Shown in pieces: positions 1-8,245 of a stretch of DNA of 64,000 nucleotides. The stretch's first letter is position 1. The number at the start of each line of letters is the position of its first letter. The notes beneath the pieces were generated by a model. That model was not told the DNA's origin. It did not search any database and saw only the letters and a list, made by a program, of their open reading frames with translations. Origin of the DNA: Streptomyces pyxinicus (GTDB lineage: Bacteria; Actinomycetota; Actinomycetes; Streptomycetales; Streptomycetaceae); NCBI RefSeq assembly GCF_024753135.1, contig NZ_JANUGP010000016.1:62001-126000 (forward strand), written 5' to 3'. Position numbers and translations under genes: made by a program.

Positions 1-19
1 TGGCGGGAAAGCCGGGAGG

Positions 20-613
20 TCAGGCCGCGTGCGGGGCGGCGTTAGCGGCCGCGGTGAGGTTCTCGACGTGGCCGGTGGGGATGTCGAAGACCCAGCCGTG
101 CAGGGCGGTCTCCCCCGCTGCCAGGGCGCGGGCGACCGAGGGGTGGGTGGCCAGGTTCGCCAGCTGGGCGAGCACGTTCTGCCGCACCAGGGCGGGAACG
201 TCGCGGCCGGCGGTGGCGCGGGCCCGGGAGGCGTCCGCGTGCCGCAGCCAGGCGGCGACCGCCGGGGCGCCGCTGAGGTCGTGGCCCTCGGCGAGGGCGG
301 TCATCGCGCCGCATGCGGAGTGACCGCAGACGACGATGTCCTTCACCCCCAGTGCGGCGACCGCGTACTCGATGCTCGCCGCCACCCCGTCGGCGCCGGG
401 GGTGTGGGCGGGCACCAGATTGCCGGCGGTGCGGACGACGAACAGGTCACCCGGCTCGGTGCCGGTGATCAGCTCGGGGACGACGCGGGCGTCGGAGCAG
501 CCGATGAACAGCGTGTGCGGCGCGTGATGCGTGGCCAGACGAGCGAACAGCTCCGCCCGGGCCGGGAAGACGTCCTCCTGGAAACGGGCGACGCCTTCGG
601 TCAGGTCTCGCAT
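20..613 (-). CDS. Beta-class carbonic anhydrase
   Basis: Predicted cytosolic zinc enzyme interconverting CO2 and bicarbonate. The 197-aa product shows the beta-class ligand set: Cys39-Ser-Asp41-Ala-Arg43 (CSDAR) and His98-Ser-Ala-Cys101 (HSACGA), so Cys39, His98 and Cys101 would bind zinc with the Asp41/Arg43 dyad. The start chosen is the ATG at 613, because AAGGGAG lies 7 nt upstream and the family begins near this point; an upstream in-frame ATG at 670 would add 19 unlike residues. It is transcribed divergently from a LysR regulator with only 125 bp between, an arrangement known from cyn-type loci, so regulation by that neighbour is inferred. No cyanase gene is present here. Confidence 0.93.
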   Translation of the reverse strand: MRDLTEGVARFQEDVFPARAELFARLATHHAPHTLFIGCSDARVVPELITGTEPGDLFVVRTAGNLVPAHTPGADGVAASIEYAVAALGVKDIVVCGHSACGAMTALAEGHDLSGAPAVAAWLRHADASRARATAGRDVPALVRQNVLAQLANLATHPSVARALAAGETALHGWVFDIPTGHVENLTAAANAAPHAA

Positions 614-679
614 GGTCACTCCCTTCGGGTGGTGATCGCCCCGGTGGGGCTGGTGACATCCACCCTGCATGACCTGCTC

Positions 680-730
680 CTATAGTGTCCAAGAGCGAGT
701 AGGGATAGCTGCTATAGGCCTCATCTATAG
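680..730. promoter_or_regulatory. Triple CTATAG motif in divergent LysR/carbonic anhydrase promoter region
   Basis: CTATAG occurs three times in the short intergenic region, at 680-685, 712-717 and 725-730. ATAG (714-717), 7 nt, CTAT (725-728) gives the ATAG-N7-CTAT spacing familiar from OxyR-type LysR operators; a second ATAG (705-708)-N3-CTAT (712-715) sits beside it. In this GC-rich DNA three copies within 51 bp are unlikely by chance. TATAGT at 726-731 is also a good -10 box placing transcription start about at the ATG of the LysR gene, which has no clear ribosome binding site, so a leaderless autoregulated transcript is plausible. Operator role is inference. Confidence 0.6.
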
Positions 731-738
731 TTCTGGGC

Positions 739-1647
739 ATGGCTGCTCTGGAACTGCGTCACCTGCGCTATCTGCTCGCCGTGGCCGAGCACGGCAACTT
801 CACCCGTGCCGCCGAGGAACTGCACATCTCTCAGCCCACGCTCTCCCAGCAGATCAGGCAACTGGAGAGGAGTCTGGGCTCGCAGCTGCTGGACCGCACC
901 GGCCGTACGGTACGGCTCACCGACGCCGGTGCCGTCTACACCGAGCACGCCTGGCGCGCACTGCGTGACCTGGCCGCCGCCGAACGCGCCATCCACGACG
1001 TCAAGGACCTGTCCCGGGGGCACCTGCGGCTGGGTGTGACACCCACCTTCACCGCCTATCTGATCGGCCCGCTCACCGCCGAGCTGCACACCCGTCACCC
1101 GGGTATCAGCCTCACCCTGGCGGAGACGACCCAGGACCGCATCGAGGCGGCGCTGCTCGCCGACGAACTCGACCTCGGCATCGCCTTCGCCGGCACTCAC
1201 CTGCCCGGCGTCACCGCCACCACGCTGTTCACCGAGAGCCTCAGCCTCGTCACCGGCACCGCACACGGGCGGGCGATGTCCGGCCCGCTACCGGTCCGTG
1301 CTCTCGGGGAGGCGCAACTCGCCCTACTCAACGGCGACTTCGCCACCCGGGGGCACATCGACGGCTACTTCGCCCGGCACCGGACCGCTCCTCGCATCAC
1401 GGTCGAGGCCAACTCCGTCCAGGCCCTGACCGAGATCGTCCGGCGCACCTCCCTGGCCACCGTCCTGCCCGACGCCGTCACCCACGAGCACCTCCACCTC
1501 TCCCCCGTCACGCTCGACCCGCCCCTGCCCACGCGCACCGTCACCCTCCTGCACCGCGAGAACGCGTACCGCTCCGCCGCCGCCCGCGCCTTCACCGATC
1601 TCACCCACGACCTCGTCCGCGCCCGCGGCTACCCCGCGCCGCTGTGA
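739..1647 (+). CDS. LysR-family transcriptional regulator
   Basis: 302-aa LysR-type regulator: N-terminal winged helix-turn-helix (about residues 1-60, LRHLRYLLAVAEHGNFTRAA then SQPTLSQQIRQLE) followed by a periplasmic-binding-like effector domain from about residue 90 to the end. Length is normal for the family. It is divergent from the carbonic anhydrase, resembling CynR-type arrangements in which the regulator controls the adjacent carbonic anhydrase; effector unknown. No purine-rich ribosome binding site precedes the ATG; a TATAGT box 8 nt upstream suggests a leaderless mRNA. The downstream gene is convergent. Confidence 0.92.
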   Translation: MAALELRHLRYLLAVAEHGNFTRAAEELHISQPTLSQQIRQLERSLGSQLLDRTGRTVRLTDAGAVYTEHAWRALRDLAAAERAIHDVKDLSRGHLRLGVTPTFTAYLIGPLTAELHTRHPGISLTLAETTQDRIEAALLADELDLGIAFAGTHLPGVTATTLFTESLSLVTGTAHGRAMSGPLPVRALGEAQLALLNGDFATRGHIDGYFARHRTAPRITVEANSVQALTEIVRRTSLATVLPDAVTHEHLHLSPVTLDPPLPTRTVTLLHRENAYRSAAARAFTDLTHDLVRARGYPAPL

Positions 1648-1686
1648 ACCAGGGCGCGGGGCCGGTGTCGGACGACGCTCAGGCGG

Positions 1687-2646
1687 TCACCGCGGGTCCG
1701 CGGCGAACAGGCGATGCGCGTTACGGGTGGTGAGGTCCCGCCAGGTGTCGTCGGCGGAGGGTCGTGCCGCCGAGTCGACGGAGGCCACCTGGGCGAGCGC
1801 CGCCTCGACGGGCGTCCAGCAGTAGTCGCTGCCGTAGAGGAGGTGTTCGGTGCCGAAGGCCGCTTCGAGGGCCGGGATCTGGCGCGGGAAGGGGGTTCCG
1901 GCCATGTCGTACCAGAGGCGGCCGAGTTGCTCGGCGGTGCTCGGCGCGTTCGCGGTGCCCTCGCCGAAGAGGGTGCGGAAGAGTTCCATCCGGTCGGTGA
2001 GCAGCGGCAGCGCGCCCCCGCCGTGGGTCAGGATCCACCGGACGCGCGGACGCCGGGCGAGTACGCCGCGGAAGAGCAGATCGCTCGCGGTGCGGGCGGT
2101 GTCGAAGAGGAACTCCAGCATCGGCCGGGGGCGGCCCAGGGCAACCTGGTCGGCGTGCGGCGGCGAGGTGGGGTGGACGAAGACCACGGCGCCGCGCCGG
2201 TCGAGGTCCTCCCAGAGGGGTTCGAGGCGCGGGTCGCCGAGGTAGACGCCGCGGTGGTTGCTCTCCACAGTCACTCCGTCGGCGCCCAGGACGTCGAGCG
2301 CGTGGGCGGCCTCGGCCAGCGCGCCCTCGACATCGGGCAGCGGCAGGGAGGCGAAGAGGCCGAACCGCTCCGGGTGTACGGCGCGGACGCGGGCGCCGAA
2401 CTCGTTGACCTCGCGCGCCAGCGCACGGGCCGCCTCGTCGTCTCCGAAGTGCACTCCCGGCGACGACACCGACAGGTAGGACCTGTCGATCCCGCCGCGG
2501 TCCATCAGGTCGAGATGCTGTCCCGCGCTCCAGGTCGGCCAACCGGGCATGCCGTCCGGGTGTTCGATGCCGGCGGAACGCGCCGCGGTCACATAGCCGT
2601 CGGTGACGAAGTGGGCGTGGACGTCGATGAGTCCGGTCGGGGTCAT
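1687..2646 (-). CDS. Amidohydrolase family protein (ACMSD-like metal-dependent hydrolase)
   Basis: 319-aa TIM-barrel amidohydrolase-2 family protein. It opens with IDVHAHF (His10 and His12 are the beta-strand-1 metal ligands), has a THGGG histidine after the fifth strand, and YGSDYCW near the C-terminus carrying the catalytic/metal Asp. This pattern is that of decarboxylases/hydrolases related to aminocarboxymuconate-semialdehyde decarboxylase; the substrate cannot be read from sequence. The start is the ATG at 2646 with GGAGG 8 nt upstream; an earlier in-frame codon at 2733 adds a non-conserved tail. Convergent with the LysR gene and not obviously in an operon. Confidence 0.88.
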   Translation of the reverse strand: MTPTGLIDVHAHFVTDGYVTAARSAGIEHPDGMPGWPTWSAGQHLDLMDRGGIDRSYLSVSSPGVHFGDDEAARALAREVNEFGARVRAVHPERFGLFASLPLPDVEGALAEAAHALDVLGADGVTVESNHRGVYLGDPRLEPLWEDLDRRGAVVFVHPTSPPHADQVALGRPRPMLEFLFDTARTASDLLFRGVLARRPRVRWILTHGGGALPLLTDRMELFRTLFGEGTANAPSTAEQLGRLWYDMAGTPFPRQIPALEAAFGTEHLLYGSDYCWTPVEAALAQVASVDSAARPSADDTWRDLTTRNAHRLFAADPR

Positions 2647-2861
2647 GTGCGGCCTCCATGGGTCTGTGGGGCGCCGGTACGGTACGGCTTGCCGGGCACC
2701 GGTACGGCCTTCCGGGACGCCCGCGAGTGCCACCGTACGGAGACGGGTCGTAGGTCGGCACGGGTGGTTGCGATGAAGGGAACGACGGAGTCAGGGGCCG
2801 GTGACGGTGGCCGCGCCGGTGCGGGACGGCGACGAGGTGGTGGCGGCCGGGCTGAAGCATC

Positions 2862-3365
2862 ATGACGGGTATGACGAGCCCGCGGGAGCGTCCGGCCATC
2901 GACTTGAGTGATGCCGGGGAATGGGACGCTGTCGTGATACGCACCGACTACTCCGACGATGCCGGCTGGCAGCGGATCGCCGTGGGCTTGCGACAGCCCT
3001 GGGGTGAGGATGTCTCCGAACCCCCGTGTCACCTCGTCGACGACCCCGGCTGGGCCGGGGCGGATGCCGACGAGGTGCTGGCCGCGCTCCCGGCGGACCC
3101 GCACGAGACGCTGCATGACGTCGTCTTCCTGGCTGACGGCCCCTCGATGCGCGGCGAACACCCGTTGCCGGCAGTGAGCACCGACCCTGACATGGAGGAC
3201 CGGGACGACGAGTTCCCCGGGCCCGGGTCCACCTGTCGGTTCAGGATATCGCCGACAGCCGTGGCGGAGATGGTCGGCAACCTCGCCATCGCGAACATGG
3301 ATTACGAGGACTTCTCCAGCTCGGCACACGATGATGCGCAGAGGATCCATCGCGGGTTCCTGTGA
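2862..3365 (+). CDS. DUF6924-type protein
   Basis: 167-aa soluble, acidic protein (or 164 aa from the ATG at 2871). The N-terminus VVIRTDYSDDAGW and the C-terminal block VAEMVGNLAIANMDYEDF followed by ...GFL match my recollection of the actinobacterial DUF6924 family, of unknown function and often found as a monocistron. No signal peptide, membrane segment or catalytic motif is visible. The upstream gene is divergent, so it has its own promoter in 2647-2861. Start is uncertain between two ATGs nine bases apart; neither has an ideal ribosome binding site. Confidence 0.8.
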   Translation: MTGMTSPRERPAIDLSDAGEWDAVVIRTDYSDDAGWQRIAVGLRQPWGEDVSEPPCHLVDDPGWAGADADEVLAALPADPHETLHDVVFLADGPSMRGEHPLPAVSTDPDMEDRDDEFPGPGSTCRFRISPTAVAEMVGNLAIANMDYEDFSSSAHDDAQRIHRGFL

Positions 3366-3552
3366 GGCGTCCGCGTTCGCCGGAGGAAAATCTCAGCGTT
3401 ATCAACCAATTCACAGGGTACCTCAGGATATTCACAGCGCTCCTTTGCCATTTTTGGCGCCGGACGGCACGACAGGCATGTAGCTTCTTAGGTGTCGGGT
3501 TCCGGACGCGGAATTCGAAGCCACCGAAAATGCGAAAAGCAAGGAGCCGAGA

Positions 3553-3684
3553 ATGAGCTTCAAGAAGATTGCCCCGCTGCCGTCGAAGAACCACGGGAAG
3601 CACCTTCCGCCGCTGCCCCAGCCGAAGCCGAGGAAGCACGCCCCGAAGCCGCTTCCCAAGCCGGTGCACGGCGACAAGCACTGA
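3553..3684 (+). CDS. Small cationic proline/histidine-rich peptide (43 aa)
   Basis: Short ORF with a near-perfect AAGGAG (3541-3546) 6 nt before an ATG, and a strong intrinsic terminator starting 18 nt after the stop, so it is very likely a real, monocistronic and abundant product. The peptide starts MSFKKIAPLPSKNHGK and continues as PLPQPKPRKHAPKPLPKP; about a quarter is Pro and more than a third is Lys/Arg/His, with no Cys and no acidic residue except one near the end. It has no Sec signal. Composition resembles proline-rich antimicrobial peptides or a RiPP precursor; an ABC exporter follows 103 bp downstream. I know no family for it; function is undetermined. Confidence 0.75.
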   Translation: MSFKKIAPLPSKNHGKHLPPLPQPKPRKHAPKPLPKPVHGDKH

Positions 3685-3701
3685 CCCGGCGGTGAACTGA
3701 T

Positions 3702-3735
3702 GGGGGCCGACGGCATGCCGTCGGCCCCCTCTTTT
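3702..3735 (+). terminator. Intrinsic terminator after the small peptide gene
   Basis: Perfect 28-nt inverted repeat (GGGGGCCGACGGCA / TGCCGTCGGCCCCC, 3702-3729; 12 bp stem with a 4-nt loop) followed by a T-rich run TCTTTTCTT. The U-tract is unusual for Streptomyces terminators and argues for strong transcription of the upstream 43-aa gene and for separation from the exporter gene. Confidence 0.9.
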
Positions 3736-3787
3736 CTTATCCGCTTCTCATCGAATTCCACCTCTGACGGACGACCGGAGGGTAGTT

Positions 3788-5722
3788 GTGGTGACCGTCG
3801 AAGAATTCATGACCGACGACGGCGCGGAAGTCGCGAACGAGACCCCCACCATTGCCGCCCGAACGGCCTTCCGTCGTTTCTGGCCGCTCACCAAGGGCCT
3901 GCGAAAGCCGCTGCTCGTCGTCTGGGTGTGCACGGTGCTCGCCGCACTCGCCGAGACGAAGGCCATCCTGCTGTTCGGCGACCTCACCGACCACGCCCTC
4001 CAGAAGGGCTCCCTGGCCGCGTTCTGGAGCCCGGCCGGCACCTGGCTCGGGGTCGCGGTCGCGGGTGCGATCGTCGCCTACCTGGGGAACTCGCTGGCGG
4101 CCTGGGTCACCGAGCGGTTCGTGCTGCGGCTGCGCGAGCACGTCTTCGACCACGTGCAGAAACTGCCGCCGCACTTCTTCCAGCGGCACCGCCAGGGCGA
4201 CCTGCTCTCCCGGCTGACCAGCGACGTCGAAGCGATCGAGACGATGGTCGTGTCCGGGCTGGTCGGCGCCGCGTCGGCGGCCTTCTCCGCCCTCTTCTAC
4301 GCGGCCGCCGCCTGCTGGCTGCGCTGGGACCTGGCCGCCGCCACCTTCGTCCTCGCGCCCCTGTTCTGGCTGGCGGCACGCCGGTTCTCCGGTTCCATCA
4401 AGGACGTCTCCCGCGCCGGCCGGGTCGCCGACGGCGCGATCACCTCCGTCGTGGCGGAGTCCCTCGACAACATCGTGCTCACCCAGGCCTACGACCGCCG
4501 GGACGCCGAACGCCGCCGGCTGCACCGGGAGGCCACCGCCTGGTTCCGCGCCTCCGTCCGCTCCGTCCGCCTGAACGAGGCCTACGAACAACTGGTCCAG
4601 GTCATCGAGACGGTGTGCGTGCTCGCGGTGATCGGTATCGGCGCCTGGGAGATCTCCACCGGCCGGATGACCCTCGGCCAGCTGCTGGCCTTCTCCGCCT
4701 TCCTCGGTTACCTCTATCCCCCGGTGCGCGGCCTCGCCCAGCTCGGGCTCACCGTCACGGCCGCCACGGCGGGGGCCGAACGGCTCATCGAGGTCCTGGA
4801 CGCCCGGCCCTCCGTCACCGATCCGCCGCAGGACACCGGGACGGGCCGTCCGGACGGCCTCGTCGAGGTCCGTGACGTCGGCTTCCGCTATCCGGGGGCC
4901 GACCGGCCCGCCCTCGACGGCCTCTCCTTCTCGGCCCGCCCCGGCGAGCTGGTGATCGTCACCGGCCCGAGCGGCGCCGGCAAGTCGACGGTCGCCAAGC
5001 TCCTCCTGCGCTTCTACGACCCCGACGCCGGCGACATCCTGCTGGACGGTGCGCCCCTGCGCGACTTCCCGCTGGCCCGGCTGCGCGAGTACGTCACCCT
5101 GCTCCCGCAGGAGACCCTCGTCCTGCACGACACCGTCCGCGCCAACATCGCCTGCGGCCGCCCCGGCGCCAGTGACCGGGCCATCGAGGCGGCGGCCCGG
5201 GCAGCGGACGCCCACGACTTCATCGGCCGGCTCCCCGACGGCTACGACACGAGGATCGACCCGAGTTCCGCGCGCCTGTCCGGCGGTCAGCTCCAGCGCC
5301 TGGCCATCGCGCGGGCCATCCTGCGCGACTCCCCCGTCCTCGTCCTGGACGAGCCGACCACGGGCCTGGACGCGTCGGCCGCCCAGCGCGTGGTCCAGCC
5401 CCTGCGCCAGCTGATGGGCGGCCGGACCACCATCATGATCACGCATGACCTCGGCCTCGCTCCCGCCGCCGACCGCATCCTCGTCGTCGGCCAGGGCCGG
5501 ATCGTGGAGACCGGCCGGCACGACGAACTCCTCGCGCGGGGCGGCCTGTATCACCGGCTGTACCGCGCCCAGGCCGACACGGCACCGGACCGGGCGGGCT
5601 TCGCGGCCCCGGCGGCGACGACCGGTGAGGCGTACCCGGTGCCCGGGCAGGAGACGCCCACGGTCGGCCTCTCCGCACCGGGGTACGGTTATCCCACGCC
5701 GTACGCGCCCGCCGCCCCCTGA
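3788..5722 (+). CDS. ABC transporter, fused permease-ATPase exporter
   Basis: 644-aa type IV (MsbA/LmrA-like) half-exporter. Residues about 20-320 form the six-helix ABC membrane domain; residues about 355-590 form the nucleotide-binding domain with Walker A GPSGAGKST, signature LSGGQLQR, Walker B VLVLDEPTTG and the switch His in ITHD. A roughly 50-residue Pro/Gly/Tyr-rich tail follows. There is no C39 peptidase domain, so it would not itself cleave a double-glycine leader. Tandem GTG starts at 3788 and 3791 follow GGAGGG (3777-3782). Its position right after the cationic small-peptide gene suggests peptide export, though the intervening terminator implies separate transcription. A general lipid or drug exporter is the alternative. 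Confidence 0.9.
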   Translation: MVTVEEFMTDDGAEVANETPTIAARTAFRRFWPLTKGLRKPLLVVWVCTVLAALAETKAILLFGDLTDHALQKGSLAAFWSPAGTWLGVAVAGAIVAYLGNSLAAWVTERFVLRLREHVFDHVQKLPPHFFQRHRQGDLLSRLTSDVEAIETMVVSGLVGAASAAFSALFYAAAACWLRWDLAAATFVLAPLFWLAARRFSGSIKDVSRAGRVADGAITSVVAESLDNIVLTQAYDRRDAERRRLHREATAWFRASVRSVRLNEAYEQLVQVIETVCVLAVIGIGAWEISTGRMTLGQLLAFSAFLGYLYPPVRGLAQLGLTVTAATAGAERLIEVLDARPSVTDPPQDTGTGRPDGLVEVRDVGFRYPGADRPALDGLSFSARPGELVIVTGPSGAGKSTVAKLLLRFYDPDAGDILLDGAPLRDFPLARLREYVTLLPQETLVLHDTVRANIACGRPGASDRAIEAAARAADAHDFIGRLPDGYDTRIDPSSARLSGGQLQRLAIARAILRDSPVLVLDEPTTGLDASAAQRVVQPLRQLMGGRTTIMITHDLGLAPAADRILVVGQGRIVETGRHDELLARGGLYHRLYRAQADTAPDRAGFAAPAATTGEAYPVPGQETPTVGLSAPGYGYPTPYAPAAP

Positions 5723-5789
5723 GCGGTTTCACAGGGGGCACCCAGGCTCGGCACAGCGTCCGCTCACCTTCGCGTCGCACGATGCGGAA

Positions 5790-8024
5790 GTGACATCTGC
5801 CATCCGTTCCACCTCACCCGTGACCTCCGACTCGGCACCGCCGGCCCCACCCGGCGCGGCCCGGGACAAGGCCCCGCGCTGGGCACTGCCCGCCCTGCTC
5901 GCGATCCTCGTCCTGGCGACGGCGCTGTACGCCTGGAACCTCTCCGGCTCCGGCCTGAACAGCTTCTACAGCGCCGCCGTCTACAGCGGCACGAAGAGCT
6001 GGAAGGCCTGGTTCTTCGGCTCGCTGGACGCGGGCAACTTCATCACCGTCGACAAGCCGCCGTTCGCCCTGATGGTCATGGGATTGTTCTGCCGGGTCCT
6101 CGGTTTCGGCACCTGGCAGATGATGCTGCCGCAGATCCTCGCCGCGCTCGGCTCGATCTGGATCCTGCACGCCTCGGTGAAGCGCACCTTCGGGTACGTC
6201 GCGGCGACGCTCGCCGCGCTCGTCCTGGCCCTCACCCCGATCACGGTCGCCATCAACCGGGACAACAACCCGGACACGCTCCTGGTCCTGCTGATGGTCG
6301 CCGGCGCGGCCCTCGGACTGCGCGCGACCCGCGACGGGAAGCTGCTGCCGCTGCTCGGCTCGGCGGTCTGCTTCGGCCTCGCCTTCAACACCAAGATGCT
6401 CCAGGGCTGGATCGCCCTGCCCGCCGTGTTCGCCGTCTACCTGGTCGCGTCGCGGCTCGGCTGGAAGAAGAAGGCCGTCCACCTGGCGCTGGCCGCCGTC
6501 GCGCTGGCCGTCTCCAGCTTCTGGTGGACCACCGCGGTGTCCCTGGTGCCCGCCGACGAGCGGCCGTACATCGGCGGCTCCACCGACGGCAGCGCCTGGG
6601 ACCTGATCACCGGGTACAACGGCCTCGGCCGGATCTTCGGCGGCGACGGCAACGGCGGAGGCGGCGGCACGCGCGGCGGCGGGGGTCCCGGCGGAGGCGG
6701 CGGCTTCGCGGGCACCCCGGGTCTCGGCCGGCTGTTCAACGACGTCCTCGGCGGCCAGATCTCCTGGCTCATCCCCTTCGCGGCGCTCTCCCTCGTCGTC
6801 GCGCTGATCCTGTGCGGGCGGGCTCCGCGCACCGACATCACGCGCGCGGGACTGATCCTGTGGGGCGGCTGGTCGGTCCTGCACTACGTCACCTTCGCCA
6901 CGGCCAAGGGCACGATGCACCCGTACTACACGACCGCCCTGGCGCCGGGCCTCGCCGCGCTGACCGGCGCCGGCTGCGTCGCGCTGTGGCGTGTCTTCCG
7001 TGGCGGAACCGTCCGCTGGTCGTGGGTGCTGCCCGCCGGCATCGCGGTGACCGGTCTCTGGGCCGTCGTGCTGCTGCGCCGGGCGAGCGGCTGGAACACC
7101 TGGCTGTGGCCGGTCGTCGGGGTGGCCGCGGTCCTGGCGATCGTCGGCCTGTACGTCTTCCGCTCCACCCGCCGGCCGTGGCTGCTGGTCGCCTCCACGG
7201 CGGCGGCGATCGTGGCGGGCCTGGCCGGTCCCACGGCCTACGCGGTCTCCCCCGCGCTCAGTTCCTCGGACAACAGCGCCATGGGCGGCGTCAACCCGAC
7301 GGCCGGCCCGTCCACCGGCGGCTTCGGATTCGGGGGCAAGGGCGGGATGAGCGGTGCCCCCGGCGGGAAGCTGCCCAGCGGCGCGCCCACGGGCGGCAGC
7401 GGTGAGATGCCCGGCGGGGGCCAGATGCCCGGCAACGACGAGATGCCCAACGGCGGTCAGATGCCGAACGGGGGCCAGATGCCGAACGGGGGCCAGATGC
7501 CGAACGGGGGCGAGATGCCCGGCGGCGGTCAGCTGCCGAACGGTGAGAAGGGCACGGGCGGCGGCTTCGGCGGCCGTGGTGGCGGCGGCTTCGCCGGCGG
7601 CCCGGGCGGTGCGGTGGACAGTGCGCTGGTCTCGTACCTGGAGAAGCACCAGGACGGCGCCAAGTGGCTGATCGCCGTCTCCAACTCGCAGTCGGCCGGC
7701 CAGCTGATCCTCAGCTCGGGCAAGCCCGTCATCTCGATGTTCGGCTTCATGGGCACCGACAAGGCCATGACGCTGGACAAGCTCAAGGACCTGGTGAAGC
7801 GCGGCGAGCTGCACTACGTCCAGGTCGGCGGCGGCATGGGCGCGATGGGCGGCGACGACAGCCTGAGCCGGCAGGTCACCCAGTGGGTGCAGAAGCACGG
7901 CACCGAGGTGAAGGAGAGCGCCTACGGCAAGAAGACGTCGTCCGGCTCGTCCGCCTCCTCGGGCTCCTCCGCCCGGCAGAACCAGTCGGCCGTCTACCGG
8001 CTGGACCCGTCGGACGTCGGCTGA
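5790..8024 (+). CDS. GT39-like membrane glycosyltransferase (ArnT/YycA type)
   Basis: 744-aa polytopic protein. After a short cytoplasmic N-terminus it has the ArnT/PMT-type core with the conserved ITVDKPPFALM motif (catalytic Asp region after helix 1) and about 11-12 hydrophobic segments to residue ~490, then a Gly/Met/Pro-rich repeat stretch and an extracytoplasmic domain (DSALVSYLEKHQDG onward). Such enzymes transfer sugars from polyprenyl-phosphate donors to envelope acceptors. Two Gly-rich inserts are conspicuous. Start taken as GTG 5790 with a weak GCGGAA before it; GTG 5820 is an alternative. The CotH-type protein further downstream carries similar Gly/Met/Pro inserts, hinting at a shared cell-surface job. 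Confidence 0.85.
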   Translation: MTSAIRSTSPVTSDSAPPAPPGAARDKAPRWALPALLAILVLATALYAWNLSGSGLNSFYSAAVYSGTKSWKAWFFGSLDAGNFITVDKPPFALMVMGLFCRVLGFGTWQMMLPQILAALGSIWILHASVKRTFGYVAATLAALVLALTPITVAINRDNNPDTLLVLLMVAGAALGLRATRDGKLLPLLGSAVCFGLAFNTKMLQGWIALPAVFAVYLVASRLGWKKKAVHLALAAVALAVSSFWWTTAVSLVPADERPYIGGSTDGSAWDLITGYNGLGRIFGGDGNGGGGGTRGGGGPGGGGGFAGTPGLGRLFNDVLGGQISWLIPFAALSLVVALILCGRAPRTDITRAGLILWGGWSVLHYVTFATAKGTMHPYYTTALAPGLAALTGAGCVALWRVFRGGTVRWSWVLPAGIAVTGLWAVVLLRRASGWNTWLWPVVGVAAVLAIVGLYVFRSTRRPWLLVASTAAAIVAGLAGPTAYAVSPALSSSDNSAMGGVNPTAGPSTGGFGFGGKGGMSGAPGGKLPSGAPTGGSGEMPGGGQMPGNDEMPNGGQMPNGGQMPNGGQMPNGGEMPGGGQLPNGEKGTGGGFGGRGGGGFAGGPGGAVDSALVSYLEKHQDGAKWLIAVSNSQSAGQLILSSGKPVISMFGFMGTDKAMTLDKLKDLVKRGELHYVQVGGGMGAMGGDDSLSRQVTQWVQKHGTEVKESAYGKKTSSGSSASSGSSARQNQSAVYRLDPSDVG
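7404..7547 (+). repeat. Eight in-frame 18-bp tandem repeats (Q/E-M-P-x-G-G)
   Basis: Eight consecutive 18-bp units encoding hexapeptides of the form (Q/E)MP(N/G)GG. Three units (7458-7475, 7476-7493, 7494-7511) are identical, CAGATGCCGAACGGGGGC; the others differ at several bases. The identical core suggests recent slippage expansion. It lies in the linker between the membrane core and the C-terminal domain of the glycosyltransferase. Confidence 0.9.
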
Positions 8025-8042
8025 GACACCGGCTGACCTGGT

Positions 8043-8082
8043 ACGGCCCCAGCGCACCCGGTATGCGGGGCGCTGGGGCCGT
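8043..8082 (+). terminator. Hairpin terminator after the glycosyltransferase gene
   Basis: Perfect 13-bp inverted repeat, ACGGCCCCAGCGC (8043-8055) and GCGCTGGGGCCGT (8070-8082) with a 14-nt loop, 18 nt after the stop codon. No U-tract, as is usual for high-GC actinobacterial terminators. The rest of the gap to 8246 holds only the next gene's promoter region and its AAGGAGG. Confidence 0.75.
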
Positions 8083-8245
8083 CCCATGCCCGGGGATCCT
8101 GTCCGGCCGCAGCCGTCCACCCGTCGTTCACTTTTCAGCCTTCTCGAAGACTCCTGAAATCAACCCACGTTTCTCATGGGCTCCTCATGTGCCGTTGGTT
8201 GCGTAAGCGGGGCCGTCGGTCCGCAACGTACGTACAAGGAGGCGC

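Noticed and set aside
3788..5722. Peptidase-containing bacteriocin exporter
   Set aside because: No C39 peptidase domain and no Cys/His/Asp triad in the first 30 residues.
7404..7547. CRISPR-like repeat array
   Set aside because: Repeats are contiguous, 18 bp, in-frame and coding, with no spacers or cas genes.
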